Source: Pseudomonadota bacterium (lineage in GTDB: Bacteria; Pseudomonadota; Alphaproteobacteria; Reyranellales; Reyranellaceae). Taken from it: DNA of 34,240 nucleotides. This document shows, in pieces, positions 1 through 7,578 of this stretch. The stretch covers positions 1 through 34,240 of the forward strand of contig JAFEFG010000051.1 in NCBI GenBank assembly GCA_018240685.1, in the 5' to 3' direction. Numbering within the stretch: the stretch's first letter is position 1; each line of letters begins with the position of its first letter. The translations under genes and the position numbers were made by a program. The notes beneath the pieces are model-generated. The model ran no database searches and was not told the DNA's origin. It worked only from the letters and a program-made list of their open reading frames with translations.

Positions 1-678
1 AGCTGGTTCTCCTCGCTCACGGGCATCGATCTGTCGCTCCCGATGCTGATGACGATGCCGGCCTGGTCCTTGCTGCTGAGCGGGATCGGCAACACGCTGA
101 TGCTGATCGCAGGCGCGCTCCTGGGCACGCTGCTGTTCGCCCTGCTCGTCGGCGCGGCCCTCGGCTCGCGCCATTTCCTGCCGCGCTGGATGGCACGCGG
201 CCTGGTCGTCGTCCTGCAATCGTCGCCGATCGTGCTGACGCTGGTCGTGGCATCCGCCGTCACGCACGCGCTGTTTCCCTATTCGGCGGCGACGGCCCTC
301 GGCGCAGCCATCGTCGCCCTCGGCCTGGTCAACGGCAGCAATGCCGGCCAGGCGATCGGCGAGGCGGTGGCATCGCTGCGCGTGGAGGAGCGCCTGTCCG
401 GGCGGCGCCACGGCCGGCTCTTCGGGCGCGCGGTCAGCCGGGCGGGCACGCAGATCGTGGCCTTCCTCGTCAATGCCGCCAAGGGAACGCCGATCGCGAG
501 CTTCATCGGTGCGCCGGAACTGCTCAGTGCCCTGACCGACATCACGTCCTTCTCGAGCGGGCGGGCGACCACCTATTCGCTGGTCCTGATCTTCTACACG
601 CTGGTCGTGATGGGCGTGGTCGCGCTCTGCCGCCGCCTCCAGGTCGCGCTGGATGGCGGGCCGGGAGCCGCGCGATGA
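1..678 (+). CDS. Amino acid-type ABC transporter permease (5' partial)
   Basis: Integral membrane permease of the polar amino acid (HisM/GlnP) type. The frame is open from base 1, so the gene is probably cut by the window edge; the first internal ATG cluster is at 43-57. About 225 residues are visible, with a long hydrophobic segment at visible residues 21-50, another near 65-90, and hydrophobic segments around 95-115 and at the C-terminus. The stretch KGTPIASFIGAPELL resembles the conserved region after the EAA loop of this family (usually KDSSLxSVIGxxEL), which supports the call. The EAA loop itself is hard to recognise. The stop overlaps the start of the next permease (ATGA at 675-678), so the two are probably translationally coupled and form a heterodimeric channel. 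The cognate ATPase and binding protein would lie to the left. A fusion to a binding protein upstream of base 1 cannot be excluded. Confidence 0.75.
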   Translation, partial: SWFSSLTGIDLSLPMLMTMPAWSLLLSGIGNTLMLIAGALLGTLLFALLVGAALGSRHFLPRWMARGLVVVLQSSPIVLTLVVASAVTHALFPYSAATALGAAIVALGLVNGSNAGQAIGEAVASLRVEERLSGRRHGRLFGRAVSRAGTQIVAFLVNAAKGTPIASFIGAPELLSALTDITSFSSGRATTYSLVLIFYTLVVMGVVALCRRLQVALDGGPGAAR

Positions 679-1298
679 TTTCCGTCCACCAGGTCGTGTC
701 GAGCTTTCTGCCCTCGCTGCTCGAAGGCATGGCAGTGAATTTCGAGATCGCCGGCATCGCGATCGTGCTTGGCCTCGTGCTTGGCCTACTGCTGGCCCTT
801 GCGCGGCTGCGTGGCGGTCCGTCGGGGACGCTGGCCGCCTCGGCCATCACGCTGATGCGGGCCGCCCCCACCTTCGTCGTCATGTTCTTCCTGCTGAATG
901 CCTTGCCGCGCGGTGTCTCGGTCTCTGGCGTCATGGCCGTGGCGCTGTCGCTGCTGCCCTATTCGGCCGCTTTCGTCGCCGACAGCGGCGTCGACGCGCT
1001 GCGCCACGTGCGCGCCGGTTCGATGCTGGGGGCGCTCCTCTTCCTGCCGAATGTGATGCGGGCGTTCTTCGTGCTCGTCATGTCGTCGGGCGCCGGCGCC
1101 GCCATCGGGGTGGGCGAGGGGATCGCCGCCATCCTCCACGAGGCCGAGCAGCTCTCCTCGCTCGGCGACCGGCTGATCCTCTTCGCGATCGGCGTTGCGG
1201 CGTTCGGCGTGCCGCTTCAGCTGGGCTTCGCCCTTCTCCGCCTGGTCCAGCAGCAGCTCGGGCGTCACCTGACCCGCAATCGCCCGGAGGCGTCATGA
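675..1298 (+). CDS. Amino acid-type ABC transporter permease, second subunit
   Basis: 207-residue membrane protein of the same family as its upstream neighbour, starting inside that gene's stop codon (ATGA). It has an N-terminal hydrophobic segment (about residues 15-45), then further segments near 55-75, 80-95 and 105-135, and a last one near 160-195. Residues such as SAITLMRAAPTFVVMFFLL align with the usual RxxPLLVQLFFLY region of polar amino acid permeases. The cytoplasmic loop that normally carries the EAA motif appears shortened, running from VDALRHVRAGS directly into hydrophobic sequence. Substrate is not inferable from the sequence. It is likely co-transcribed with the upstream permease; a GC-rich stem-loop follows at 1320-1349. 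Confidence 0.75.
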   Translation: MISVHQVVSSFLPSLLEGMAVNFEIAGIAIVLGLVLGLLLALARLRGGPSGTLAASAITLMRAAPTFVVMFFLLNALPRGVSVSGVMAVALSLLPYSAAFVADSGVDALRHVRAGSMLGALLFLPNVMRAFFVLVMSSGAGAAIGVGEGIAAILHEAEQLSSLGDRLILFAIGVAAFGVPLQLGFALLRLVQQQLGRHLTRNRPEAS

Positions 1299-1319
1299 GT
1301 CACAAGCCCGCAGGGCGAA

Positions 1320-1349
1320 CCCCGGCCCGACAGGCTCTGCCGGCCGGGG
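1320..1349 (+). terminator. GC-rich stem-loop after the permease operon (possible terminator)
   Basis: CCCCGGCC at 1320-1327 pairs perfectly with GGCCGGGG at 1342-1349 around a 14-nt loop. It lies 21 bp after the second permease stop and 36 bp before the next gene. There is no T-run behind it, so it is at best a weak or factor-assisted terminator. Confidence 0.35.
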
Positions 1350-1385
1350 TCGTGAAGGCCGCCAACATCAGGATAGAATGAGTTG

Positions 1386-2249
1386 ATGGAATATCATTCC
1401 GTCTTCCGCTCCGGCCTCTTTGCCGGGCAAACGATCGTGGTCACCGGCGGCGGGTCGGGGATCGGTCGCTGCACTGCGCACGAGCTCAAGTCGCTCGGCG
1501 CCCGCCTTGCCCTGATCGGGCGCACCCTGGAGAAGCTCGAGCGCGTGAAGGAAGAGCTGGAAGATCCCGACATCTTCACCTTCGCCGCGGACCTTCGGCA
1601 GGAAGAGCAGGTCAAGGCCGCCATCGACGGCGTGATGGCCTGGGGCGGACGCATCGACGGCCTGGTCAACAATGCCGGCGGGCAGTTTCCGGCCCGGCTC
1701 AAGGACATCTCGCTCAACGGCTGGAACGCCGTCGTCGCCAACAATCTCACCGCGACGTTCCTCGTCTCGAAGGAGGTCTATCTGCGCTCGATGGAGCAGA
1801 ACGGCGGCGCGATCGTGAATGTCGGCGCCGACTGGGATCTCGGCAATCCGGGCATGGGCCACAACGGAGCCGCGCGCGCGGGCCAGGTGAGCTTCACCTT
1901 CACCGCCTCGATCGAATGGGCGCATTCGGGCGTGCGCGTGAACTCGGTGATCCCCGGTTTCATCGCCTCGTCCGGCTTCGACCGCTATCCGGAGCGGGCC
2001 CACGATGCGTTGCGCAACGTCAGGTCCCGCATTCCGCTCAAGCGTCACGGCACCGAATCGGAGATCGCGGGCGCGATCGTCTATCTGCTGAGCGACGCTG
2101 CGTCCTACGTCACCGGCGCCACGCTGCGCGTCGACGGCGGCCTGCACAACAACGGGCGGTCGGCCTTCTACGAGGTGCCCGACCACGACAGGTCGAAGCC
2201 CTTCAACGGCTTTCCGCTCTACCGTGCGCCGGACGTGCTGAAGCGCTAG
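1386..2249 (+). CDS. PECR-like short-chain dehydrogenase/reductase family protein
   Basis: 287-residue Rossmann-fold SDR. The cofactor motif TGGGSGIG is at residues 20-27 and the structural NNAGG motif near 95. A C-terminal YEVPDHD segment and the signature HNGAARAG (159-166) resemble peroxisomal trans-2-enoyl-CoA reductase (PECR) and bacterial 2,4-dienoyl-CoA reductase-like proteins, so an acyl-CoA substrate is a reasonable inference. The classical Tyr-x-x-x-Lys is not present: the positions matching Tyr and Lys of PECR, aligned from memory, are Val168 and Phe172. The catalytic Ser position is also not obvious. The protein may therefore be inactive, use other residues, or have another role. 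Start: ATG 1386 gives an N-terminus (MEYHSVFRSGLFAGQ) typical of the family; an in-frame TTG at 1383 is better spaced from AGGA at 1370-1373. The gene stands between the permease pair and the cyclase on the same strand. Confidence 0.85.
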   Translation: MEYHSVFRSGLFAGQTIVVTGGGSGIGRCTAHELKSLGARLALIGRTLEKLERVKEELEDPDIFTFAADLRQEEQVKAAIDGVMAWGGRIDGLVNNAGGQFPARLKDISLNGWNAVVANNLTATFLVSKEVYLRSMEQNGGAIVNVGADWDLGNPGMGHNGAARAGQVSFTFTASIEWAHSGVRVNSVIPGFIASSGFDRYPERAHDALRNVRSRIPLKRHGTESEIAGAIVYLLSDAASYVTGATLRVDGGLHNNGRSAFYEVPDHDRSKPFNGFPLYRAPDVLKR

Positions 2250-2317
2250 GCTGCTCACCAGCCTGTGATGCCGGGGCGGGTATCCGGTCCCCGGCCGGCC
2301 GTGTAGGCACGAGGAGC

Positions 2318-4105
2318 ATGCGCCGCACCTGGACCTGGCATTTCGACCTGCCGCCCGACGCGCTCTGGCCGGTCCTCGCCGATACCAATCGCTTCAATGA
2401 GGCGATGGGCCTGCCGACTTATGTCCTCGACGAGGCGCCGCAGCCCGACGGCACGGTGCGCCGGTTCGGTCACGGCAAGGCCGCCGGCTTCACCCTCGAA
2501 TGGGAGGAGAAGCCCTACGAATGGATCGCCGGGCGCCATTTCCGCCAGACACGACTCTTCAGCAAGGGACCGTTCCGGCGCTTCGGGCCGGTCTTCGATC
2601 TCGAACCGGAAGGGACCGGCAGCCGGGTGACCTATACGCTGGAATGGGAGCCGCTCACGCTCACCGGCCGCCTGTTCGGTGCCCGGCTCGCGGCCAAGGC
2701 CGGCGAGGCCATCTCCAAGCGTATCCTGCAGGCGGTCGCCTTCCTCAAGGGCGAGCGCGCGACGGTGTTCGATCTGCCACCGCCCTCCTTGCCGGAGGGC
2801 GCCCGGGTCCGTGCCGCGACGCTTGCCGACACGGTCGACCGCAGCCCCTACGGGAACCGGCTCGGCCGGCGCCTGAGCGACTACGTTCTGACCGGCATGG
2901 CGAGCGACCTCGCGCCTCTCAGGCCGAAGCGCCTGGCGGGGGAACTCGCAGTCTCCGAGCGCGCCGCGATCGAAGCCTGCCTTGCCGCCGCCAAGGCCGG
3001 CCTGCTCACCATGAGCTGGGATCTTCTCTGCACCAGCTGCCGCGGCCCGGCCGCCGGCGTCGCGTCGCTGGGCGACCTGCCGCGCGGCGCCCACTGTCCC
3101 TCCTGCAACATCGACTACGAGCGCGATTTCGAACGCAACGTCGAGCTCGCCTTCTCGCCGTCGCCGGCGATCCGGCCGCTCGGCCAGGGCGCCTATTGCC
3201 TCTCCGGCCCGATGATGACGCCCCACGTTGCCGTGCAGCTCCTGCTGGCACCCGGCGAGCGGCGCACCGTGCCGGTCGACCTGCCGGCCGGTCCGTATCG
3301 ACTGCGCACGCTGCATCCGGGCAGGCACACCGACATCGATCATGCGGGCGGCGTCTTTCCCAGCCTGCGCGCCGATGCGGATGGAGTGACCGCGATGCCG
3401 GGCGCCGACGGCACGATCACCTTCGCCAACGATGCGCCGTTCGAGCTTGCGGTGCTGATCGAGGATCGGCGCTGGAGCCGCGACGCGCTGACCGCGCCGG
3501 AGGTGATCACGCTGCAGGCCTTCCGCGATCTCTTCGCCGAGGCGGCATTGCGGCCAGGCGACGAGGCGGCGATCGGGCAGGTGGCCCTGCTCTTCTCCGA
3601 CCTGCGCGGTTCGACGGCGCTCTACGAACGCGTCGGCGACTCCGTGGCGTTCAACATCGTACGCGATCATTTCGCGTTCCTCGCGGCGATCGTGCGCGAC
3701 CATAACGGCGCGGTCGTCAAGACGATCGGCGACGCCATCATGGCTTCCTTCGGCGATCCCGCGGATGCCTTGAGGGCGGCGCTCGCCATGCAGGCCCGCG
3801 TCGCCGAGTTCAACCGCGACCGCGGCGCTGCGGTCGGCGGCATCGTCATCAAGCTCGGCGTCCATGCGGGGCCGAGCGTGATCGTGAACCTGAACGACCG
3901 GCTCGACTATTTCGGCTCGACCGTAAACATGGCGGCACGCCTGCAGGGCCAGAGCGGGGGCGGCGACATCGTCGTAAGCCGCGCCATCGCCGACGATCCG
4001 GCCGTGAAACCGCTCCTGGCCACACAGGTCACGCACGAGGAAAGCGTGGCTCTGAAAGGATTCGACCGTCCCGTCGGCTTCACGCGTATCGTGGCGCCGA
4101 ACTGA
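2318..4105 (+). CDS. Class III adenylate/guanylate cyclase with START-like and zinc-ribbon regions
   Basis: 595-residue soluble protein predicted to make a cyclic nucleotide. Residues 1-150 look like an SRPBCC/START-type hydrophobic ligand-binding fold (TWTWHFDLPPDALWPVLAD, later VTYTLEWEPL). A middle region carries two CxxC pairs, C238-x2-C241 and C260-x2-C263, a likely zinc ribbon, followed by a segment of the DUF5939 type known from such cyclases. The C-terminal class III cyclase domain begins near 420 with FSDLRGST. Both metal-binding aspartates (D428, D472 in TIGDAIMASF) and the transition-state pair N537 and R541 (VNMAARL) are present, so it should be active. Purine-selecting residues cannot be assigned confidently. 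No membrane segment is seen. The start is ATG 2318, preceded by GAGGAG at a very short spacing; the open frame continues upstream inside the SDR gene but reads as noise there. Confidence 0.9.
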   Translation: MRRTWTWHFDLPPDALWPVLADTNRFNEAMGLPTYVLDEAPQPDGTVRRFGHGKAAGFTLEWEEKPYEWIAGRHFRQTRLFSKGPFRRFGPVFDLEPEGTGSRVTYTLEWEPLTLTGRLFGARLAAKAGEAISKRILQAVAFLKGERATVFDLPPPSLPEGARVRAATLADTVDRSPYGNRLGRRLSDYVLTGMASDLAPLRPKRLAGELAVSERAAIEACLAAAKAGLLTMSWDLLCTSCRGPAAGVASLGDLPRGAHCPSCNIDYERDFERNVELAFSPSPAIRPLGQGAYCLSGPMMTPHVAVQLLLAPGERRTVPVDLPAGPYRLRTLHPGRHTDIDHAGGVFPSLRADADGVTAMPGADGTITFANDAPFELAVLIEDRRWSRDALTAPEVITLQAFRDLFAEAALRPGDEAAIGQVALLFSDLRGSTALYERVGDSVAFNIVRDHFAFLAAIVRDHNGAVVKTIGDAIMASFGDPADALRAALAMQARVAEFNRDRGAAVGGIVIKLGVHAGPSVIVNLNDRLDYFGSTVNMAARLQGQSGGGDIVVSRAIADDPAVKPLLATQVTHEESVALKGFDRPVGFTRIVAPN

Positions 4106-4111
4106 CGACCC

Positions 4112-4153
4112 GTGTCGGGCGGGCGGCGTCGGGCGGGCCGTGTCGAGCGGGCG
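4112..4153. repeat. Three tandem copies of a 14-bp GC-rich unit
   Basis: Unit 1 GTGTCGGGCGGGCG (4112-4125), unit 2 GCGTCGGGCGGGCC (4126-4139) and unit 3 GTGTCGAGCGGGCG (4140-4153) lie head to tail in the 64-bp gap between the convergent cyclase and SorC-regulator genes. Units differ by one or two bases from the consensus. They may be replication-slippage products or part of the transcription-end region; no function can be assigned. Confidence 0.75.
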
Positions 4154-4169
4154 TGCCCTGGAATGCCCG

Positions 4170-5132
4170 TCAGGACGGCTCGGCCAGCTCCCGGGCCGCC
4201 GCCTCGTCGGTGATCAGCACGTGCACCAGGCCGGCGGCGATGCCGGCGCGGATGATCGGCACCTTGTGGATCCCGCCGGCGGCAAGGATCAACTCCCCGA
4301 TGGCGCGGAGTTGCTCGAGGTCGGCGGCGATCACGCGATCGACGATCGGGTGTCTGACCGCCTTTCCTCCGGCGTCGAGATAGTGGCCGGCAATGTCGCC
4401 CACCGCCCCCGCGCGCTGCAGGGAGCGCCACGTCTCGGCGGAGATGACACCGTATTCCAGCGCCTTTGACTGGTCCGTCAAATCGATCGCGCTCAGCAGC
4501 GCTCGATCGATATCGCGCACCCGGCCGAGCACGTCCGCCACCGGCGCGCTGCGCAGGAGGGCGTCGCGCAGTTCCTTGGAGTCGGCGATCATCGGCGCCG
4601 TCACATACTTGCATGGCGCACCCAGTGCGCGTGCGAACAGCGCCGCCGCGTCATAGGGATTGACCGGGCCGCTGGAGGCGAGGCCGCCCGTCAGCGACAC
4701 GACGGTGTTGCCGCCGTCGCGCCGTCGCAGGTTCTGGCCGGCGGCGCGGATCGTGCCGCCCCAGGTGATGCCAAGCGAATCGGTCGGGCCGAGCGTCTCG
4801 GAGAGGTACTGGCCGGCGGCGGCTCCGACCACAGCGCGAACGTCGGTGCCGTCCGCGGGAGACGGCACGACCTTCACGAAGCGCAGCCCGTAGCGCGCCT
4901 TCAGTCGCGACTCCAATCCCGGACAGGCCGAGTGCCGGCTGTCGATGGTGATCTGGACCAGGCCGCTCGCCAGGGCCTGGCGGATGATCCGGTTCACGCG
5001 CTTGCGGGTCAGGTTGAGCGACTGCGCGATCTCTTCCTGCGTCCGGCCCTCCTTGTAGTAGTGCCAGCAGATGCGGGTCGCGACGTCGGCATCGAAATCG
5101 TCGGCTTCTTCCAGCGCGTCCATCGCTCCCAT
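4170..5132 (-). CDS. SorC/DeoR-type sugar-binding transcriptional regulator
   Basis: 320-residue regulator of the SorC family. The N-terminal helix-turn-helix (about residues 31-52, TQEEIAQSLNLTRKRVNRII) is followed by an effector-binding domain resembling sugar-phosphate isomerases, with family motifs such as LGITWGGT, YVTAPMIADS and the C-terminal ILAAGGIHKVPIIRAGI segment. Such proteins usually bind phosphorylated sugars or related metabolites and act as tetramers. ATG 5132 is chosen because GGAGG (plus-strand CCTCC, 5140-5144) lies 7 nt upstream; the frame is open further upstream but crosses the neighbouring gene. It is divergent from the LivK-like/MetE-like operon, and the 106-bp gap contains four TGTG-centred repeats that are its likely operators. 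The effector here may not be a sugar, given the neighbours. Confidence 0.9.
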   Translation of the reverse strand: MGAMDALEEADDFDADVATRICWHYYKEGRTQEEIAQSLNLTRKRVNRIIRQALASGLVQITIDSRHSACPGLESRLKARYGLRFVKVVPSPADGTDVRAVVGAAAGQYLSETLGPTDSLGITWGGTIRAAGQNLRRRDGGNTVVSLTGGLASSGPVNPYDAAALFARALGAPCKYVTAPMIADSKELRDALLRSAPVADVLGRVRDIDRALLSAIDLTDQSKALEYGVISAETWRSLQRAGAVGDIAGHYLDAGGKAVRHPIVDRVIAADLEQLRAIGELILAAGGIHKVPIIRAGIAAGLVHVLITDEAAARELAEPS

Positions 5133-5160
5133 CGCCCAGCCTCCAGCAATCTCTCGGGTC

Positions 5161-5234
5161 AAATGTGCAATAGCCGTCACATCTGTGCAACCTAGGTGGG
5201 ATATCTGTGTCGAAAGAGGCCCATTTGTGCTGGA
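5161..5234. promoter_or_regulatory. Four phased TGTG(C) repeats, probable SorC-regulator operators
   Basis: Between the divergent regulator and binding-protein genes, TGTGCAA at 5164, TGTGCAA at 5184, TGTGTCG at 5206 and TGTGCTG at 5226 recur in the same orientation. Most are preceded by AT(C/T) (AAATGTGCAA, ATCTGTGCAA, ATCTGTG, ATTTGTGC). Start-to-start distances are 20, 22 and 20 bp, close to two helical turns, so all four face the same side of the helix. The last copy abuts the ribosome binding site of the downstream gene. This is the expected layout for an oligomeric SorC-type repressor or activator, but the binding is inferred. Confidence 0.6.
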
Positions 5235-5238
5235 GGGA

Positions 5239-6468
5239 ATGATGAAGCGGGCGTTGTCTCGACGGTCGCTGGCCGCGTTGTGCGCGGTCGGCCTTTCACT
5301 GCCGTCCTTCGCGGGAGCGCAGTCGAACAAGGTCACGATCGGCATCCTCGGCGACCAGAGCGGCGTCGTCGCCGACGTCGGCGGCAAGGGCTCCGTTCTT
5401 GCCGCCCGCATGGCGGTTGCGGATTTCGGCGGCACCGTGCTGGGCAAGCCCATCGAGATCCTCGACGCCGACCACCAGGAGAAGGTCGACATCGCCTCCG
5501 CCATCGCCCGCCAGTGGTTCGACGAGAAGGGCGTGGATGCCATCGCCGACCTGCCCAACACCGGCGTCGTGCTCGCCCTGCAGGAGATCGCGCGCACGAA
5601 GAAGAAGATCCTGATGGTGTCGGGTGCCGCGAGTGCGGAAATCACCGGCAAGTCCTGTTCGCCCTATACGACCCACTGGACCGACGATACCTACGCGCTC
5701 GCCAACGGCACCGCGCGTGCGGTCGTGAAGCAGGGCGGCGACAGCTGGTACTTCCTGACGGCCGACTACAGCTTCGGCTACGACCTCGAAACAGCCGCGG
5801 CAAACACCGTCCGGTCGCTGGGCGGGCGCGTGCTGGGCAGCGTGCGCCATCCGCTTGGCACCAGCGACTTCTCCTCGTTCCTGCTCCAGGCGCAGACGAG
5901 CCGGGCGAAGGTGATCGGGCTCGCCAGCGCCGGGACCGATACCGTCAATGCCATCAAGCAGGCGCGCGAATTCGGCATCGAGCGGGGCGGGCAGAAGCTC
6001 GCGGCGCTGCATGCCTTCGTGACGGACGTGAACAGCATCGGCCTCGCCACGGCGCAGGGCCTCACCATCACGACCGGTTTCTACTGGGACGCCGATGACG
6101 GCACGCGGCAATGGTCGAAGCGCTTCCTTGCCGTGCACGGGCGGATGCCGACGCGCGAGCAGGCGGGCGTCTATGTGTCGGTGCGGCACTACCTCGCCGC
6201 CGTCAAGGCGGCGGGAACGACGGATGCCGACGCCGTCGCCAAGGCGATGCGCGAGCTTCCGGTCGACCGCTTCGGCACCCGGGCGACCGTCCGTCCCGAC
6301 GGGCGCGTGGTCTATGACATCGGCGTCTATGAAGTCGTCAGCCCCGGTGCGAGCAAGGGACCCTGGGACTTCTATCGCAAGGTCGCCACCGTGCCGGCCG
6401 ACCAGGCCTTCCGGCCGTTGGAGGCAGGCGGCTGCCGCCTGGTGGGACAGGCGAATGCCAAGCAGTAA
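5239..6468 (+). CDS. LivK-like ABC transporter substrate-binding protein
   Basis: 409-residue periplasmic type I binding protein (Peripla_BP_6 family, branched-chain amino acid/amide type). It has a signal peptide (MMKRALSRRSLAALCAVGLS, cleavage near FAGAQ, about residue 28), then the family opening VTIGILGDQSGVVADVGGKG, the hinge-region SGAASAEITG, and the late YVSVRHYLAAVKAAGTTDADAV segment typical of these proteins. GGAGGG at 5232-5237 serves ATG 5239 or, with better spacing, ATG 5242. No permease or ATPase genes of the Liv type are nearby, so it is an orphan binding protein here. Its end overlaps the MetE-like gene by 14 bp, indicating co-translation and probably a shared substrate pathway. 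The ligand is unknown. Confidence 0.9.
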   Translation: MMKRALSRRSLAALCAVGLSLPSFAGAQSNKVTIGILGDQSGVVADVGGKGSVLAARMAVADFGGTVLGKPIEILDADHQEKVDIASAIARQWFDEKGVDAIADLPNTGVVLALQEIARTKKKILMVSGAASAEITGKSCSPYTTHWTDDTYALANGTARAVVKQGGDSWYFLTADYSFGYDLETAAANTVRSLGGRVLGSVRHPLGTSDFSSFLLQAQTSRAKVIGLASAGTDTVNAIKQAREFGIERGGQKLAALHAFVTDVNSIGLATAQGLTITTGFYWDADDGTRQWSKRFLAVHGRMPTREQAGVYVSVRHYLAAVKAAGTTDADAVAKAMRELPVDRFGTRATVRPDGRVVYDIGVYEVVSPGASKGPWDFYRKVATVPADQAFRPLEAGGCRLVGQANAKQ

Positions 6469-7534
6469 TAACGGGCCGTCGGCCCTGTCCGCAGGCACCG
6501 GCAGGCAAGGGGTGCGGGCGTCGATCGTGGGCAGCCTGCCGAAGCCGGCCTGGCTGGCCGAACCGGGGATACTCCAGGCGCCGTGGCGGGTCGCAGCGGG
6601 TCAGCTGGCGGAGGCCCAGGAGGACGCGATCCGGCTGTGCGTTGCCGACCAGCTGAGGGCAGGGCTCGACGTCGTCACCGACGGCGAGCAGTGGCGCCGG
6701 CATTACGTGTGGGGCTTCCTGTCCGGGATCGCCGGCGTGGACACGGAGAACCTGGTCATGAAGCCGACGCGCGGCCAGCGGTTCAAGGCCGAATCGCCGG
6801 CGGCGCGGCTGGTCGCCGAGCCGGCCTATGTCGACTCGCCGGCGGCAAGGACCCTGCAGTTCGTCAGGACACTGACGGATCGGCCGGTGAAGGTGACGCT
6901 GCCGGGCCCGATGACGATCGTCGACAGCCTTGCCGACATGACGCACCGATATTCGGATGCCGATCTCGCCCTGATTTTCGCCGACATGCTCAATCGCGAG
7001 GCGCGCGACCTCGCCGCCGCCGGCGCCGCGGTGGTGCAGTTCGACGAGCCCTGCTTCAACATCTACCTCGAGCGAACGCGCGACTGGGGGATCGAGGCGC
7101 TGAAGCGCGCCATTGCCGGGGTCGAAGCCAGGACCGCGATCCATATCTGCTACGGCTACGGCGGCAGCGAAGTCGCGGCGTGGAAGGAAACGAATCGCGA
7201 CTGGAGCCACTACCACTACACGCTGCCGCTGGTGGCGCAGACGAACGTCGACCAGGTCTCGATCGAGACGGCGGCATCGCGGGTCGATTACGACGTGCTC
7301 GATGTGCTGCGCGGCAAGGAGGTGTTGCTCGGCCTCGTCAATGTCGGCGATGAACGCATCGAATCGGCGGAGGAAGTGGCGGCCGGCCTGCGCAAGGCGA
7401 TGCGGTACGTCCCGGCAAGCGCGCTCTTTGCCTGCACCGATTGCGGCCTGGTGCTGCGAAGTCGCGCCGCGGCTTTCGGCAAGATGCAGGCCCTGGCGGC
7501 GGGCGCGGCGATCGTGAACGCCGAAATCGGATAG
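6455..7534 (+). CDS. MetE C-terminal-like (cobalamin-independent methionine synthase II family) protein
   Basis: 359-residue TIM-barrel protein of the zinc-dependent methyl/alkyl transferase superfamily that includes the C-terminal half of MetE and epoxyalkane:CoM transferase. It matches only the catalytic half of MetE (about 750 residues in full). It shows the opening VGSLPKP, the VTDGEQWR segment, the FDEPCFNIY segment, the zinc-ligand pattern H230-x-C232 (HICYGYGG) and a late C327-x2-C330 (CTDCGL). A true methionine synthase role is uncertain; family members also demethylate or alkyl-transfer on other thiols. ATG 6455 lies inside the preceding gene (14-bp overlap); an in-frame GTG at 6512 just before the conserved region is an alternative start. 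It is probably controlled with the binding protein by the divergent SorC regulator. Confidence 0.87.
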   Translation: MPSSNNGPSALSAGTGRQGVRASIVGSLPKPAWLAEPGILQAPWRVAAGQLAEAQEDAIRLCVADQLRAGLDVVTDGEQWRRHYVWGFLSGIAGVDTENLVMKPTRGQRFKAESPAARLVAEPAYVDSPAARTLQFVRTLTDRPVKVTLPGPMTIVDSLADMTHRYSDADLALIFADMLNREARDLAAAGAAVVQFDEPCFNIYLERTRDWGIEALKRAIAGVEARTAIHICYGYGGSEVAAWKETNRDWSHYHYTLPLVAQTNVDQVSIETAASRVDYDVLDVLRGKEVLLGLVNVGDERIESAEEVAAGLRKAMRYVPASALFACTDCGLVLRSRAAAFGKMQALAAGAAIVNAEIG

Positions 7535-7578
7535 GCCCGACCCGTCGTCGAGCCCATCCGGATGGCCAGGCGAAGAGG

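Noticed and set aside
2255..4036. A 593-codon antisense frame opposite the cyclase gene
   Set aside because: The sense strand encodes all cyclase catalytic residues; the antisense product shows no recognisable motif and a composition typical of a shadow frame.
7554..7565. The palindrome CCATCCGGATGG between the MetE-like and hydrolase genes
   Set aside because: Twelve bases with no loop room for a good hairpin and no T-run; likely chance in a short convergent gap.
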